Below are positions 1 to 10,137 of a stretch of DNA of 64,000 bases, piece by piece (positions within the stretch are counted from its first letter, which is position 1; each line of letters begins with the position of its first letter). The notes beneath the pieces are model-generated. The model saw nothing but the letters and a program-made list of their open reading frames with translations. It was not told the origin of the DNA and made no database searches. This DNA comes from Myxococcales bacterium (GTDB lineage: Bacteria > Myxococcota > Bradymonadia > UBA7976 > UBA1532), in the NCBI GenBank assembly GCA_020633515.1, contig JACKDM010000019.1, forward strand, positions 14,793 to 78,792, in the 5' to 3' direction. The translations under genes and the position numbers were made by a program.

Positions 1-798
<798 letters not shown>

Positions 799-802
<4 letters not shown>

Positions 803-906
803 CGCTGCCCTCCGCCGTGCTCGTCCGGCCGCCCTGCGGGCGGGATCTCCGCGGCGCCCCCGGCGAGGGGACGGCCTCCTTCCGCTCGGCGATTCGGTGC
901 GCTCAT
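799..906 (-). CDS. Possible 35-aa ORF bridging ATPase and permease
   Basis: A short open frame starts at an ATG that overlaps the ATPase stop (ATGA, 906-903) and ends at a TGA that overlaps the permease ATG (ATGA, 802-799). The peptide begins MSAPNRRAEGGRP and contains [14 protein letters not shown]. The same peptide motif opens two acyltransferase genes elsewhere in the window (43586 and 48270). The ORF lies entirely within a dispersed DNA repeat. It may be a translated spacer that couples the two genes, or simply a repeat that happens to lack stop codons. No known domain is recognised. Confidence 0.3.
815..906 (-). repeat. Gene-junction repeat, copy 1
   Basis: Read on the minus strand, this begins TGAGCGCACCGAATCGCCG on the ATPase stop codon, passes AAGGAGGCCGTCC, and ends CGGAGATCCCGCCCGCAGGG followed by CGGCCGGACGAGCACGG. 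Its core contains a perfect hairpin CCGCCC-GCA-GGGCGG. Copies at 43586 and 48270 share both ends and the hairpin, while the middle differs in length. It fills the whole spacer between two genes of one operon. Confidence 0.75.
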
Positions 907-1877
907 GCTGCCTTCTCCGTCTTCTCCGTCTTCGTCTTCTCCGTCCGCGCCCGCGAGACGTGGCGCGTCATGAGGTCGCGGAAGACCTGTTCGAGGCTCT
1001 GCGTCTCGGGCGAGAGCTGCCCGAGCTTCCAGCCCGCCGTGTGCGCCGCCGCCGCGATCGCCGGGGCCGGATCGGCGCCCGGCGCGCACTCGACGCGCCA
1101 CTGCGCATAACCGCCGCGCTCGCCGTCGCGGGTCACCGACCGGACGCCCTCGACCGCGCCGAGCACCCGCGGCACGTCGCGCGCGCCCTCGCCGACGGCG
1201 ACGCGGATCACGTCGCTCTGCAGCAGCTCGGCGAGGCGCCGATCGGCGGCGAGCTCGCCGTCGATGAGGATCACCGCCCGGTCGCAGACCGCCTCGATCT
1301 CCGAGAGGATGTGGGTCGAGAGGATCACCGTGCTGGTCTTTGCGAGCCGGCGGATCAGGTCGCGGATCTCGACGATCTGCACCGGGTCGAGGCCGTTGGT
1401 CGGCTCGTCGAGCACGAGCACCTCGGGCCGGTGCAGGATCGCCTGCGCGAGCCCGACCCGCTGGCGGTAGCCCTTCGAGAGCGTCGCGATCGGCTGCACG
1501 AGCCGGCCTTCGAGCCCGGTCGCGCGCACCGCGTCGGCCACCGCCGCGACCCGCTTCTCGGCGGGGATGCGCCGCAGCTCGGCCATCATCAGCAGGTATT
1601 CCTGCACGAGCATCTCGGGGTAGAGCGGCGCGTTCTCGGGCAGATAGCCGATCTGCCGCTGCACCGCGAGGCGATCGGCGACCACGTCGACGCCGCCGAC
1701 GAGCACGGTGCCCGCCGTCGGCTCGAGGAAGCCGGTCATCACCTTCATCACCGTCGTCTTGCCCGCGCCGTTGTGCCCGAGCAGGCCCACGATCTCGCCC
1801 CGCTCGACCTCGAAGGAGAGGCCCGAGACGGCGCGGATCTCGCCGTACCGTTTTTCGAGATTCCGTACCGAGATCAT
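903..1877 (-). CDS. ABC transporter ATP-binding protein (GldA/CcmA-like)
   Basis: Cytoplasmic ATPase that powers the ABC-2 permease encoded next. The 324-residue protein has the full set of motifs: Walker A GHNGAGKT (about residue 34), signature LSKGYRQRVGLAQA, Walker B VLVLDEPTNGLD and the switch histidine in STHILSE. After the roughly 220-residue nucleotide-binding domain comes an accessory C-terminal region, usual for ABC-2 exporter ATPases, then a short Lys/Glu-rich tail. The ATG at 1877-1875 was chosen over the upstream in-frame ATG because AGGAAG lies 5-7 bases before it and the protein then begins MISVRNLEKRYG, as in homologues. The order ATPase, short repeat, permease resembles gliding-type or multidrug exporters. 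The substrate cannot be told. Confidence 0.93.
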   Translation of the reverse strand: MISVRNLEKRYGEIRAVSGLSFEVERGEIVGLLGHNGAGKTTVMKVMTGFLEPTAGTVLVGGVDVVADRLAVQRQIGYLPENAPLYPEMLVQEYLLMMAELRRIPAEKRVAAVADAVRATGLEGRLVQPIATLSKGYRQRVGLAQAILHRPEVLVLDEPTNGLDPVQIVEIRDLIRRLAKTSTVILSTHILSEIEAVCDRAVILIDGELAADRRLAELLQSDVIRVAVGEGARDVPRVLGAVEGVRSVTRDGERGGYAQWRVECAPGADPAPAIAAAAHTAGWKLGQLSPETQSLEQVFRDLMTRHVSRARTEKTKTEKTEKAA

Positions 1878-2062
1878 CACACTTCCTGTTCGCTCTGCCG
1901 GTGGCCACGCGGCCGCCTCCGATCGGCGGCGCGCTCGCGACCGCGCCATCATGAACGCCGCCGCCGCGGTGTCAACCGATCGAGGCGCAATGTCATGTCC
2001 GACCTTTGTCGCGGCCCGCCCCGCTGTCGTACCCTGCGCCCCTCTACGGCGTGGAGGATGAT

Positions 2063-4420
2063 ATGCAGCGGTGGCTCGTCGTGCTCGGGGTGGTGTTGCT
2101 CGCGGCCTGCAACGGCGAGAGCGACGACGGCGACGACGACGACGCCGACGCGGCGCCGCCGGTCGCGGCCTGCCAGAACGGCGAGGACGACGACGGCGAC
2201 GGCCTCACCGACCTCGACGACCCTGGCTGCGACGGCCCCGGACGACGACGACGAGGTCGACCCGATCCGCGCCGCCTGCCTGCAGAACGGCGTCGACGAC
2301 GACGGACGGCGCCGGCGCGCCATCGACGACGACGACCCGGCTGCGACGGCCCCGACGACGACGACGAGACCGATCCGCGCCGTGCCCGCCTGCCAGAACG
2401 GCGAGGACGACGACGGCGACGGCGCCATCGACCTCGCTGACCGCGGCTGCGCCTCGGCCCGCGACGACGACGAGAGCCGACGACCCGCCGCTGCCCGCGT
2501 GCAGCAACGGCGAAGACGACGACGACGACGGCTTCATCGACTTCCCGCCGACCCCGGCTGCGGCTCGGCCGGCGACGACGACGAGTTCGACATGCGCATG
2601 CCGCTGCCGCAGTGCGCCGACGAGCCAGGACAACGACGACGACGGCCTCGTCGACCTCGCCGATCCCGGCTGCTCCAGCGTCGCCGACCCGCGCGAGGCC
2701 GACGGCGACGCGCCCGCCGGTGTGCTTCAACAGCCTCGACGACGACGGCGACGGCATCATCGACTTCCCCGCCGACCCGGCTGCAGCGGCGGCCGGCGAC
2801 GAAGACGAGGCCGATCCGCCCTCGCGCGCCGCCTGCGGCAACGGCCTCGACGACGACGGCGACGGCCGCGTCGACTACCCCGACGACCCTGGCTGCGCCG
2901 GCCTCGGCGACAACGACGAGGCCGATCGGCGAGCGCGCCGCCCCCCTGCGCCGACGGCGTCGACAACGACGGCGACGGCGCGCGTCGACTACCCCGACGA
3001 CCCCGGCTGCGAGGCCGCCGCCGACGCCACCGAAGGCGGCCGCTGCGGCGCGGCGCCGCGTCGCCGCCGAGGTCGTCCGACGGCGACCGCACCGTGCGCG
3101 GCGACTCCAGCGGCGAACCCTTCGCCCGCGAGGGCACCTGCGGCGGCCGCGGCGCGCCCCTGAGGTCGCCTTCCTCGTCTACGCGTCGACCGCCCCATCG
3201 AGGCGCTCCGCATCACCACCGCGCTCCCCGAGACGCCAGCTCGAGACCGCGATCTACGTGCGCCGCGGCTGCCCGACCCCCGCAGAGCGAGGTCGCCTGC
3301 CAGCGCGAGCCGCCCGCGACGACGTCGCCGCCAACACCCTCGCTGCGGATCGACGAGCCCGCGCCCGGCACCTACTACATCTTCCTCGACGGCGCCGCCG
3401 GCCGCGCCGGCAGTTCGCGATGCAGCATCGAACAGATCCCGCTCGCGCCGTGCCGCAACGGCCTCGACGACGACGACCGACGGCCGCGTCGACTTCCCCA
3501 CCGACCCCGGCTGCGACACCCGCGAAGACCGCGACGAGACGACCCCGACGCCGCCCGCCGCAGTGCGCCGACGACGTCGACAACGACGGCGACGGCCTCG
3601 TCGACTTCCCGCTCGACATCGGCTGCCGCGCCGCGAGCGACGGCGACGAGGTCGACGCCTGCGGCCAGGGCGTGCGCGTCCTCGAGTACCCCGTCGGCGC
3701 GCCTTCATCCTCGACGACACCTCCGCTGGCGGCACCAACCAGTTCTCCGGCTCGCTGCGGCGGCGCCACCGCCGCCGAGCGCATCTTCGTCTACAGTGAC
3801 CGCGATTCAACGCCCGCCTGCGCCTTCAGCACCGACCAACCCCGAGACCGCCGGCGACACGACGCTCTACGTGCGCACCGCCTGCACCAACGCCGCCGCC
3901 GAGATCGCCTGCGCCCCCGCGCAGAACCAGCAGCAGCAGAACCGCAGCGGCGCCGTCGTCATCGACGCGCGCCGCGCCCGGCGACTACTTCGTCTTCGTC
4001 GACCACCCCCTCGGGCTCGGCATCCCCTTCCGCTCTCCGTCGACGTCGAGCGCCTCCCGCCCGGCTGCAGCGACGCCGTCGACAACGACGGCGACGGCTT
4101 CATCGACGGCGACGACGTCGGCTGCGCCACCCCCGACGACGAAGACGAGCGCGACCCGCCCGCCGCGCCGCCCGCCTGCTTCAACGGCCTCGACGACGAC
4201 GGCGACGGCCTCGTCGACCACCCCTCGACCCCGGCTGCGCCACCCGCAGGCGGCGCGAGCGAGGCCGATCCCGCCGAGCGCCCGCCTGCGCCAACGGCGT
4301 CGACGACGACGACGACGGCCTCATCGACTTCCCCGACGACATCGGCTGCGCCGCCGCGGCGACGACCGACGAGGCCGACGACCGCCGCGCGCCGCCTGCA
4401 ACAACCGCATCGACGACGAC
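2063..4420 (+). pseudogene. Repeat-rich Asp/Cys lipoprotein, 5' part with many frameshifts
   Basis: From the ATG at 2063 (GGAGG five bases upstream) the frame encodes a lipoprotein signal, MQRWLVVLGVVLLAAC, then CQNGEDDDGDGLTDLDDPGC. Similar units of 35-40 residues (CxNGxDDDGDGxxDxPxDPGCxxxxDDDExDP) follow for 2.3 kb but jump between all three frames at least a dozen times. Examples are an extra G near 2240 in the GCDGPDDDDE unit and lost C residues in CCCC before GGCTGC. The first and last segments share one frame, and the protein continues intact from about 4421. The units resemble Asp-rich calcium-binding repeats of Myxococcota surface proteins. The frame breaks may be genuine decay, slippage, or assembly consensus errors in tandem repeats. 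Neighbouring genes are intact, so I favour error or local slippage over a dead gene. Confidence 0.6.
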
Positions 4421-5632
4421 ATGGACGGCCTCACCGACTTCCCGCTCGACCCCGGCTGCGCCGGCCCCGGCAGCCGCAGCGAGACCGACCCCGAGCCCGC
4501 GCCCGCCTGCGCCGACGAGCTCGACAACGACCGCGACGGCCTCGTCGACTTCCCCTACGACCCCGGCTGCGCCGCCGCCGGCGCCCCGAGCGAGCAGGAC
4601 CCGCCCGCGCCGACCGCCTGCCTCAACCGCATCGACGACGACGGCGACGGCCTCGCCGACTTCCCCCGCGACCCCGGCTGCGAGTCGGCCGCCGACGACG
4701 ACGAGGCCGACCCCGCCTTCGCGCCCGCCTGCGCCAACGGCCGCGACGACGACCAGAACGGCCGCATCGACTGGCCCGACGACCCCGGCTGCGACTCCGC
4801 CGCCGACGCCAGCGAGCGCGACGGCGGCCGGGTGCGGGTCCGCTGCTCCGACGGCCTCGACAACGACGACGACGGCCTCATCGACCTCGCCGATCCCGGC
4901 TGCGGCAACGCCCGCGACGACGACGAAGAGGACCTCGTCGCGCTGCCCTGGTGCGCCGACGGCGTCGACAACGACGGCGACGGCCTCACCGACTGGCCCG
5001 AGGACGAAGGCTGCGCCGCGCAGGGCGACGAGTGTGAACAGACCGGCTACGGCCAGTGCGGCGGCGTCTGCCTCGACCTCCAGAACGACGCGCAGAACTG
5101 CGGCCGCTGCGGCCGGATCTGCGAGCCCGGCGTCGAGTGCATCGAAGGCTTCTGCGGTGGGCTGCTGACATTCGAAGGGATCCGCGAGAACGTGCCCGAC
5201 GCCGATCTCGGCGGCTGGGAGGTCTGCCACCGCGACCTCTACAGCGACGGCAACACCGTCGTCGCCGACATGGTCCGCAACTGCGACGGCGAGTACGTCA
5301 TGTACGGCTGCCGCCGGGTCAACTCGCCCAACTGGCAGCTCCTCGCCATGGGCGAGCGCGAGCAGGTCTTCCGCAACACCGGCGACCGCAACAACGTGCT
5401 CAACCCGCACAACGGCGTGGAGTGGTACTTCTCGGAGAACACCTCGATCGGCTTCGTCGCCCCCGGCACCGGCGTCTCGCGCAACTCGTGCGACACGAAC
5501 AACGTGCAGCCGCAGTTCCGCCTGTGCTGGCACACCGGCGGCGCCCGCTTCAACGGCGGCTACCGCTGCGGCGCCAACACCGGCCTCAACGGTGATCGCA
5601 ACTGGGAGCGCGTCGTCTGGACGAGCCGCTGA
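4421..5632 (+). CDS. Asp/Cys-repeat surface protein, intact C-terminal portion
   Basis: The 403-residue open frame is the undamaged 3' part of the repeat lipoprotein that starts at 2063, and the ATG at its beginning is probably an internal methionine. It holds about seven units of the form CxNxxDDDGDGLxDFPxDPGC, each with acidic loops suited to calcium binding and one conserved Cys pair. A Cys-rich module follows (GQCGGVCLDLQNDAQNCGRCG, a pattern common in myxobacterial secreted proteins). The last 150 residues form a different domain rich in Trp, Asn and Cys (GGWEVCHRDLYSDG, VEWYFSENTS, FRLCWHTGG), which I do not recognise but which looks like an extracellular globular domain. A cell-surface adhesive or calcium-binding role is inferred. 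Confidence 0.65.
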   Translation: MDGLTDFPLDPGCAGPGSRSETDPEPAPACADELDNDRDGLVDFPYDPGCAAAGAPSEQDPPAPTACLNRIDDDGDGLADFPRDPGCESAADDDEADPAFAPACANGRDDDQNGRIDWPDDPGCDSAADASERDGGRVRVRCSDGLDNDDDGLIDLADPGCGNARDDDEEDLVALPWCADGVDNDGDGLTDWPEDEGCAAQGDECEQTGYGQCGGVCLDLQNDAQNCGRCGRICEPGVECIEGFCGGLLTFEGIRENVPDADLGGWEVCHRDLYSDGNTVVADMVRNCDGEYVMYGCRRVNSPNWQLLAMGEREQVFRNTGDRNNVLNPHNGVEWYFSENTSIGFVAPGTGVSRNSCDTNNVQPQFRLCWHTGGARFNGGYRCGANTGLNGDRNWERVVWTSR

Positions 5633-5739
5633 TCCGCGCCGCTGATCCGCGCCCGCCGCCGATCTTCTTGACGCCGCCCCGCCGCCGGTGCCACATGCCG
5701 GGGCCGCGCGCCTGCGCCGCCATCCTGACAGGAGCCCCC

Positions 5740-6537
5740 ATGCGCCCCGCCGACGACGACGTGCCCGCGCTCATCGAGCGCGCGCTCTCCCCCGACGAAG
5801 AGACCGCCGCCGAGGCGACCATGGCGCTGCAACGCCGCGGCGACGCCGAGACCCTCGACGCGATGCGCACCCTGCTCGGCGACCCCCGCCCCCGCCGCCG
5901 ATCGCTCGCCGCCGACGTCATCGGCCAGCTCGGCGTGCCCGAGCGCACCCTGCCCGAAGAGTGCTTCACCGCGCTCGCCGCCCGCCTCGCCGTCGAAGAC
6001 GACGCCGCCGTGATCGGCGACCTCGGCATCGCCTTCGGCCACCTCCGCGACCCCCGCGCGATCGCGCTCCTGCTGCCGCACGCCCGCCACACCGATCCGC
6101 GGGCGCGCTACGGCGTCGTGATGGGGCTGATGGGCCACGACGACGCCGACGCGCTCGACGCGCTCGTCGCGCTCTCGACCGACGCCGACGCCGAGATCCG
6201 CAACTGGTCGACGTTTGCGCTCGGCACCCAGACCGAGGTCGACACCCCCGCGATCCGGGCGGCGCTCGTCGCCCGCCTCGACGACGCCGACCCGCACACC
6301 CGCAGCGAGGCGATGGTCGGCCTCGCCGAGCGCGACGACCCCGCCGCCGTGCCCGCCATCGCCCGCGCGCTCCGCGAGGGCATCGACCCCGCCGCGATCG
6401 AGGCCGCCGCCCGCCTCGGCGACCCGAGCCTGCACGCCCCGCTCGTCGCGCTGCGCGACCACCCCGAGCTGACCGCGCGCTACGCCGAGGAGCTCGACGA
6501 AGCCATCGCCCGCTGCGACCCCGACGCCGAGATGTGA
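5740..6537 (+). CDS. HEAT-repeat domain protein
   Basis: A 265-residue soluble protein made of tandem helical pairs of about 30 residues. Typical phrases are DPRARYGVVMGLMG, DAEIRNWSTFALGTQ and DPHTRSEAMVGLAERDD, the spacing of PBS-lyase-type HEAT repeats, with at least five repeats. There is no signal peptide or catalytic motif. Such proteins act as protein-binding scaffolds, and the partner is unknown. The start at 5740 follows ACAGGAG with a five-base spacer. An upstream in-frame ATG (5668) would add a basic, unalike 24-residue leader and is less likely. The gene converges with an SMP-30-like lipoprotein gene across a palindromic spacer. Confidence 0.8.
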   Translation: MRPADDDVPALIERALSPDEETAAEATMALQRRGDAETLDAMRTLLGDPRPRRRSLAADVIGQLGVPERTLPEECFTALAARLAVEDDAAVIGDLGIAFGHLRDPRAIALLLPHARHTDPRARYGVVMGLMGHDDADALDALVALSTDADAEIRNWSTFALGTQTEVDTPAIRAALVARLDDADPHTRSEAMVGLAERDDPAAVPAIARALREGIDPAAIEAAARLGDPSLHAPLVALRDHPELTARYAEELDEAIARCDPDAEM

Positions 6538-6544
6538 TGGCACC

Positions 6545-6592
6545 GATGGCATCACGTCGATGCCATCACGATGATGCCATCACGATGTCATC
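6545..6592. terminator. Hairpin-forming GATGNCATC repeats between convergent genes
   Basis: GATGGCATC (6545-6553), then GATGCCATC (6559-6567 and 6573-6581) and GATGTCATC (6584-6592). The first and second form a perfect 9-bp stem with a 5-base loop (ACGTC). The array fills the 60-base gap between stop codons of two converging genes, so a bidirectional terminator or transcript-end structure is likely. There is no T-run, so it is not a classical intrinsic terminator. Confidence 0.45.
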
Positions 6593-6597
6593 GCTGA

Positions 6598-7890
6598 CTA
6601 CCGCACCAGCGGCAGCCCCGCGATCCCCACCTCGAAGCGCTCGAGCCCCCGCGAGTCGGGATCGCTGAAGCCCGGGATCGCGAGCAGCGCGATGTAGAGC
6701 GTCGAGGCGCCGTACGCCCCGTCGCCGAACGCCACGTTCGCGAAGATCTGCCGCTCGCCGGCGACGAGGAAGTCGACCGGCGTCGTCTCGCCCGCCGGGA
6801 TCACCACCACCGCGCTCTGGGTGAGCTGGAAGTTCTCGGCGCGGTCGACGACCACGTACAGGTTGCCCTCGACATCGAACGCGAGCCCGTCGCCGAAGAG
6901 ACCGATCCGCTCCGCGACCGGCGCGTGGGTCCCGAAGTCATCGAGGTCGAAGACATAGACGCCCGCGATCGGATCCTGCAACGGCACCTCGCGGTGCCCG
7001 CACAACAGCCCGGTGTTCTCGGTCGCGACATACATCGAGGTGCCATCGGGCGAGAGCGCCATGCCATTGGGGCCGCCCTCGGTCATCAGATCGAAGCGGT
7101 GCACCGCGATGTCATCGGTCGCCGGATCGAGGCGGATGATCTCACCGAGGCACGGATCGGAGAGATAGACCCGCCCCTCGCGATCGACCGCCACGTAGTT
7201 GGCGCCCGCGAGCGGCTGCGTGCCATCGGTCGTCAGCGCCTGCTCGACGCTGCCATCGGCGAGGATGCGCACCATGCGCCCGTTGCCCGCGTCGACCGCC
7301 CACAGGATCCCACCCGGCCCCGCCGCGAAGCCCCACACCCGCGAGAGGTCGTCGCTCTGCAGGAAGCGGCTCGTCGTGCCATCGGGCGCGACGTGCAACA
7401 GCCCCGCGGGCGCGCCCATCAAGAGCCCCGCCGCGGTGAAGGTCAGGTCCTCGGTGCTGCCGGTGTGTCCCTCGGCTTCGAGAAAGGCGTGCACGTCGCC
7501 GAACGGCTCGGCGCGATAGGGCGCGTCGAGCGTGGCGCGCACGGTCAGCTCGACGGTGTCGCCGTTGCCCTCGATCCGCACCACGTTGTCGACCGGCGCG
7601 AAGCCGAGCGTCCACGCGTAGCCCGCGGCCCCCGCCTCGACCCGCCCGCCGCCGCGGATCACGGTCACCTCGGGGCCGCCGTCGATGCCGGGCAGCTCGG
7701 CGGCGAAGCTCACCACCGAGCCCGCGGGCGCGCTCGCCGGCGGGGTGACGGTCACCTCGAGCGGCCCCGGCTGCGCGCCGCCGTCCTGCCCGGATGGGCC
7801 GCCGTCGGCGCCGTCATCGTCACCGCCGTCACAGCCGGCGAGGGGGAGCAACAGGGTCGAGAGCAGGGCGAGGGGCAGCGTCGGGCGCAC
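6598..7890 (-). CDS. SMP-30/gluconolactonase-like (LRE/NHL) beta-propeller lipoprotein
   Basis: Predicted outer-membrane or periplasmic lipoprotein of 430 residues. The GTG at 7890-7888 is preceded by GGAG with six bases spacing and gives a lipoprotein signal ending LLLPLAGC (Cys about 20), then an Asp/Gly linker. Residues about 40-120 look like an Ig-type domain (VTVTPPASAPAGSVVSFAA). The remaining 300 residues carry propeller blades with phrases such as GFAAGPGGILWAVDAGNGRM, GREGRVYLSDPCLGEI-like and PNGMALSPDGTSMYVATEN, typical of the SMP-30/Gluconolactonase/LRE family. Those enzymes are metal-dependent lactonases, but without structure the activity here is uncertain, and binding-only propellers are common. 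Confidence 0.75.
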   Translation of the reverse strand: MRPTLPLALLSTLLLPLAGCDGGDDDGADGGPSGQDGGAQPGPLEVTVTPPASAPAGSVVSFAAELPGIDGGPEVTVIRGGGRVEAGAAGYAWTLGFAPVDNVVRIEGNGDTVELTVRATLDAPYRAEPFGDVHAFLEAEGHTGSTEDLTFTAAGLLMGAPAGLLHVAPDGTTSRFLQSDDLSRVWGFAAGPGGILWAVDAGNGRMVRILADGSVEQALTTDGTQPLAGANYVAVDREGRVYLSDPCLGEIIRLDPATDDIAVHRFDLMTEGGPNGMALSPDGTSMYVATENTGLLCGHREVPLQDPIAGVYVFDLDDFGTHAPVAERIGLFGDGLAFDVEGNLYVVVDRAENFQLTQSAVVVIPAGETTPVDFLVAGERQIFANVAFGDGAYGASTLYIALLAIPGFSDPDSRGLERFEVGIAGLPLVR

Positions 7891-8066
7891 GGTCGTCTCC
7901 GGTCGGGGGTGCGGCGGGAGTCTACAACGCCGGCCCGGTGGATCCACCCGCGCGCGCCCCGAGCGGCTGCCATTTTTCACCTTGAGCCGACCCCGACGAT
8001 GTGACAATTTTGAGCTTTGCGACACACCAGCGGTGATGTTTTCGGCCGAGCCGGGGGGAGACGCCG

Positions 8067-9143
8067 ATGAACGGTGGCATCGGGGGCCTGTTCGAGCAGC
8101 TCTGGGAGCGCGTCAAGGCCGCCGTCGGCGACATCTTCGACGGGCCCGAGTCGGGGCCGCCCAACATCAACCGCATCCAGCAGTCGCGCACCGCCGGGCA
8201 GGGGCAGGCGACCGACATCCGGCGCACGATCGAGGCCGAGGTCGGGCAGGGGCGCACCCACACCGTGCAGCGCGGCGACACCCTCAGCGCGATCGCCGCC
8301 CGCCACCTCGGCGCCGCGAGCCGCTGGCGCGAGATCGCCGAGCTCAACCGCATCACCAACCCGGGCTCGTTGCAGGTCGGGCAGATCCTCGCGCTGCCGC
8401 CGCAACAGCAGCAGAACGGCCCGGGTGACCAGACCGGCCCCGGCGCGCAGGGCCAGGCGCCGGGCGGCGGGCAGCAGCAGCAAGGGCCGCAGGGCGAGCG
8501 CCCGCAGGGGCCGCAGGCCGAGGGGCCGGGCACCACCGCCGGTCCCGGTCAGGGCCCCGGCGCCGGCGGCGATCAGGCGCCCGGCAACACGCCCGCGCAG
8601 GAGCCGCAGGGCGGCCCGTCGGGCCCCGGCGCGGGCAGCAGCGCGAGCGGCGAGCCGCCGTGGATGGCCAAGGCCCGCGGCGAGATCGGGGTCCGCGAGA
8701 TCGTCGGCAGCCGCCACAGCCCGCGGGTGCTCGAGTACCACGCCACCACCGGCCGCTTCACCACCGACGAGGTCCCGTGGTGCGCCTCGTTCGTCAACTG
8801 GGTGCTCGTCAACTCCGGTCAGGCCGGCACCGGCAGCGCGGTCGCGCTCTCGTTCCGCTCCTACGGCACCCGCCTCGAGCGCCCCGCCTACGGCTCGATC
8901 GCGGTGATCTCGTGGGGCGGCGGCAAGGGCCACGTCGGCTTCGTCGTCGGCAAGCAGGGCAGCAGCATCATGCTGCTCGGCGGCAACCAGTCGAACTCGG
9001 TCTGCATCAGCCCGTTCCGGTCGAGCGCGATCGTCGCCTACGTGGTCCCGGCCGGCTACACCCCGCCCGAGTCGGCCTACGAGCTGACGTCGAGCGGTGA
9101 CGTGCCGACCGGCGAGGCGGGCGGGCTCGGCAACACCCGCTAA
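8067..9143 (+). CDS. LysM and CHAP/NlpC-P60-like (TIGR02594-type) cell-wall peptidase
   Basis: A 358-residue protein. Residues about 65-115 form one LysM domain (THTVQRGDTLSAIAARHLG ... NRITNPGSLQVGQILALP) for peptidoglycan binding. A long Gln/Gly/Pro-rich linker follows to about 190, then a TIGR02594-like papain-fold domain starting EPPWMAKARGEIGVREIVG. The catalytic Cys is in VPWCASFVNW, the likely His in GKGHVGFVVG, and the hallmark LLGGNQSNSV is present. No signal peptide is seen, so it may be a phage-tail-like or contractile-system hydrolase or an effector rather than a Sec-exported autolysin. A strong GGGGGGAG precedes the ATG. It diverges from the SMP-30-like gene. Confidence 0.85.
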   Translation: MNGGIGGLFEQLWERVKAAVGDIFDGPESGPPNINRIQQSRTAGQGQATDIRRTIEAEVGQGRTHTVQRGDTLSAIAARHLGAASRWREIAELNRITNPGSLQVGQILALPPQQQQNGPGDQTGPGAQGQAPGGGQQQQGPQGERPQGPQAEGPGTTAGPGQGPGAGGDQAPGNTPAQEPQGGPSGPGAGSSASGEPPWMAKARGEIGVREIVGSRHSPRVLEYHATTGRFTTDEVPWCASFVNWVLVNSGQAGTGSAVALSFRSYGTRLERPAYGSIAVISWGGGKGHVGFVVGKQGSSIMLLGGNQSNSVCISPFRSSAIVAYVVPAGYTPPESAYELTSSGDVPTGEAGGLGNTR

Positions 9144-9154
9144 CTCAGGTCATT

Positions 9155-9997
9155 TCACGCTGACACCCCGCCGGGCTCCGCCTCGATCGCCTTCGGCCGC
9201 CCATCCAGACCGTCGAGCTTCCACGGGTTCGCGAAGACCTCCCGCATCGTGCGCGCGAGCACCGCGCCCTGCGCGCCGTCCATGAAGCGGTGGTCGATCG
9301 TCGCGGTGATCGTCATCTGCGGGCGGATCACCGCCTGCCCGTCGCGGGCGACGACCGCGTCGTGCATCGCGCCCATCAGCACGAAGACCGGGACCCGCGC
9401 GAACGGGGTGTGCGGCGCGAAGCCTTCGTCGAGGCCGAAGACGCCGACGTTGGTGAGCACCGCGCTGCCGAACGGGAAGCGGCTGAGCTTGAGCGCCTTG
9501 AGCTCGATACCCAGCGCGCTGGTGACGAACGAGACCCCGCGCAGCAGCGGGCGGATGATCCACGTCGGCAGCGCGCGCATGAGCCCCTTGCTGCTCTCGA
9601 ACTCGGGATCACCGCCGGTGCGCACCCGCTCCGCGCCCGCGCGCAGCTCGGCGGCGATCTGGGCGACGGTCTTCTGGTCGACGTCGGCGACCTTGACCTT
9701 GGCGAGATCATTGCCACCCTCGACGACGACGAGGAACGCGACGTCGACGCTCGCGAAGGGCACGAAGCGGCCGAAGACGATGCGCCCGTTGAGCCCCGGC
9801 GCCGCCGCGAGCGCGAGCCCCATCGCCTTGCCGACCAGGTGGGTGATGGTGATCTTCTCGCCGGTGGTCTCGCGCGCCCAGGTGATGTAGTCGAGCGCCT
9901 CACCGACGTCGAGGGTGAGCTTGCCGTAGATGTTGCCTTCGCGCGGTGCGCTCCAGGTCGCGATCGCCATCTTGCGGCGGGTCGACATGCGGGCCAT
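9155..9997 (-). CDS. 2-oxoacid dehydrogenase acyltransferase catalytic-domain protein (no lipoyl domain)
   Basis: 280 residues matching only the C-terminal catalytic domain of E2 acyltransferases: KITITHLVGKAMGLALAAAPGLNGR, the PVFVLMGA segment and the active-site motif TIDHRFMDGAQG near residue 240. The lipoyl and peripheral-subunit-binding domains of a true E2 are absent and no E1/E3 genes are nearby, so it probably does not work in a classic dehydrogenase complex. Stand-alone forms are known in several bacteria without settled function. A trimeric acyl-CoA transferase is inferred. GGGAGGA lies ahead of the ATG at 9997. It converges with the LysM gene with only 11 bases between stops. Confidence 0.8.
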   Translation of the reverse strand: MARMSTRRKMAIATWSAPREGNIYGKLTLDVGEALDYITWARETTGEKITITHLVGKAMGLALAAAPGLNGRIVFGRFVPFASVDVAFLVVVEGGNDLAKVKVADVDQKTVAQIAAELRAGAERVRTGGDPEFESSKGLMRALPTWIIRPLLRGVSFVTSALGIELKALKLSRFPFGSAVLTNVGVFGLDEGFAPHTPFARVPVFVLMGAMHDAVVARDGQAVIRPQMTITATIDHRFMDGAQGAVLARTMREVFANPWKLDGLDGRPKAIEAEPGGVSA

Positions 9998-10137
9998 GCG
10001 GCGTCCTCCCTGCTGGTGGGGTGAGGATACGCCAGCTCCGCGCCGGGCGGGCGGAGGAAAGCGGCGGGCATCGGTCGGGGGTGGATCGGGTCCGTGGGGT
10101 GATGTCAGAGTCGAGGCATCAGCGATGGGAGGGTGCC

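Noticed and set aside
9155..9997. Dihydrolipoamide acyltransferase (E2) of a dehydrogenase complex
   Set aside because: Lipoyl and E1/E3-binding domains are absent and no partner genes are near, so only the catalytic-domain family is claimed.
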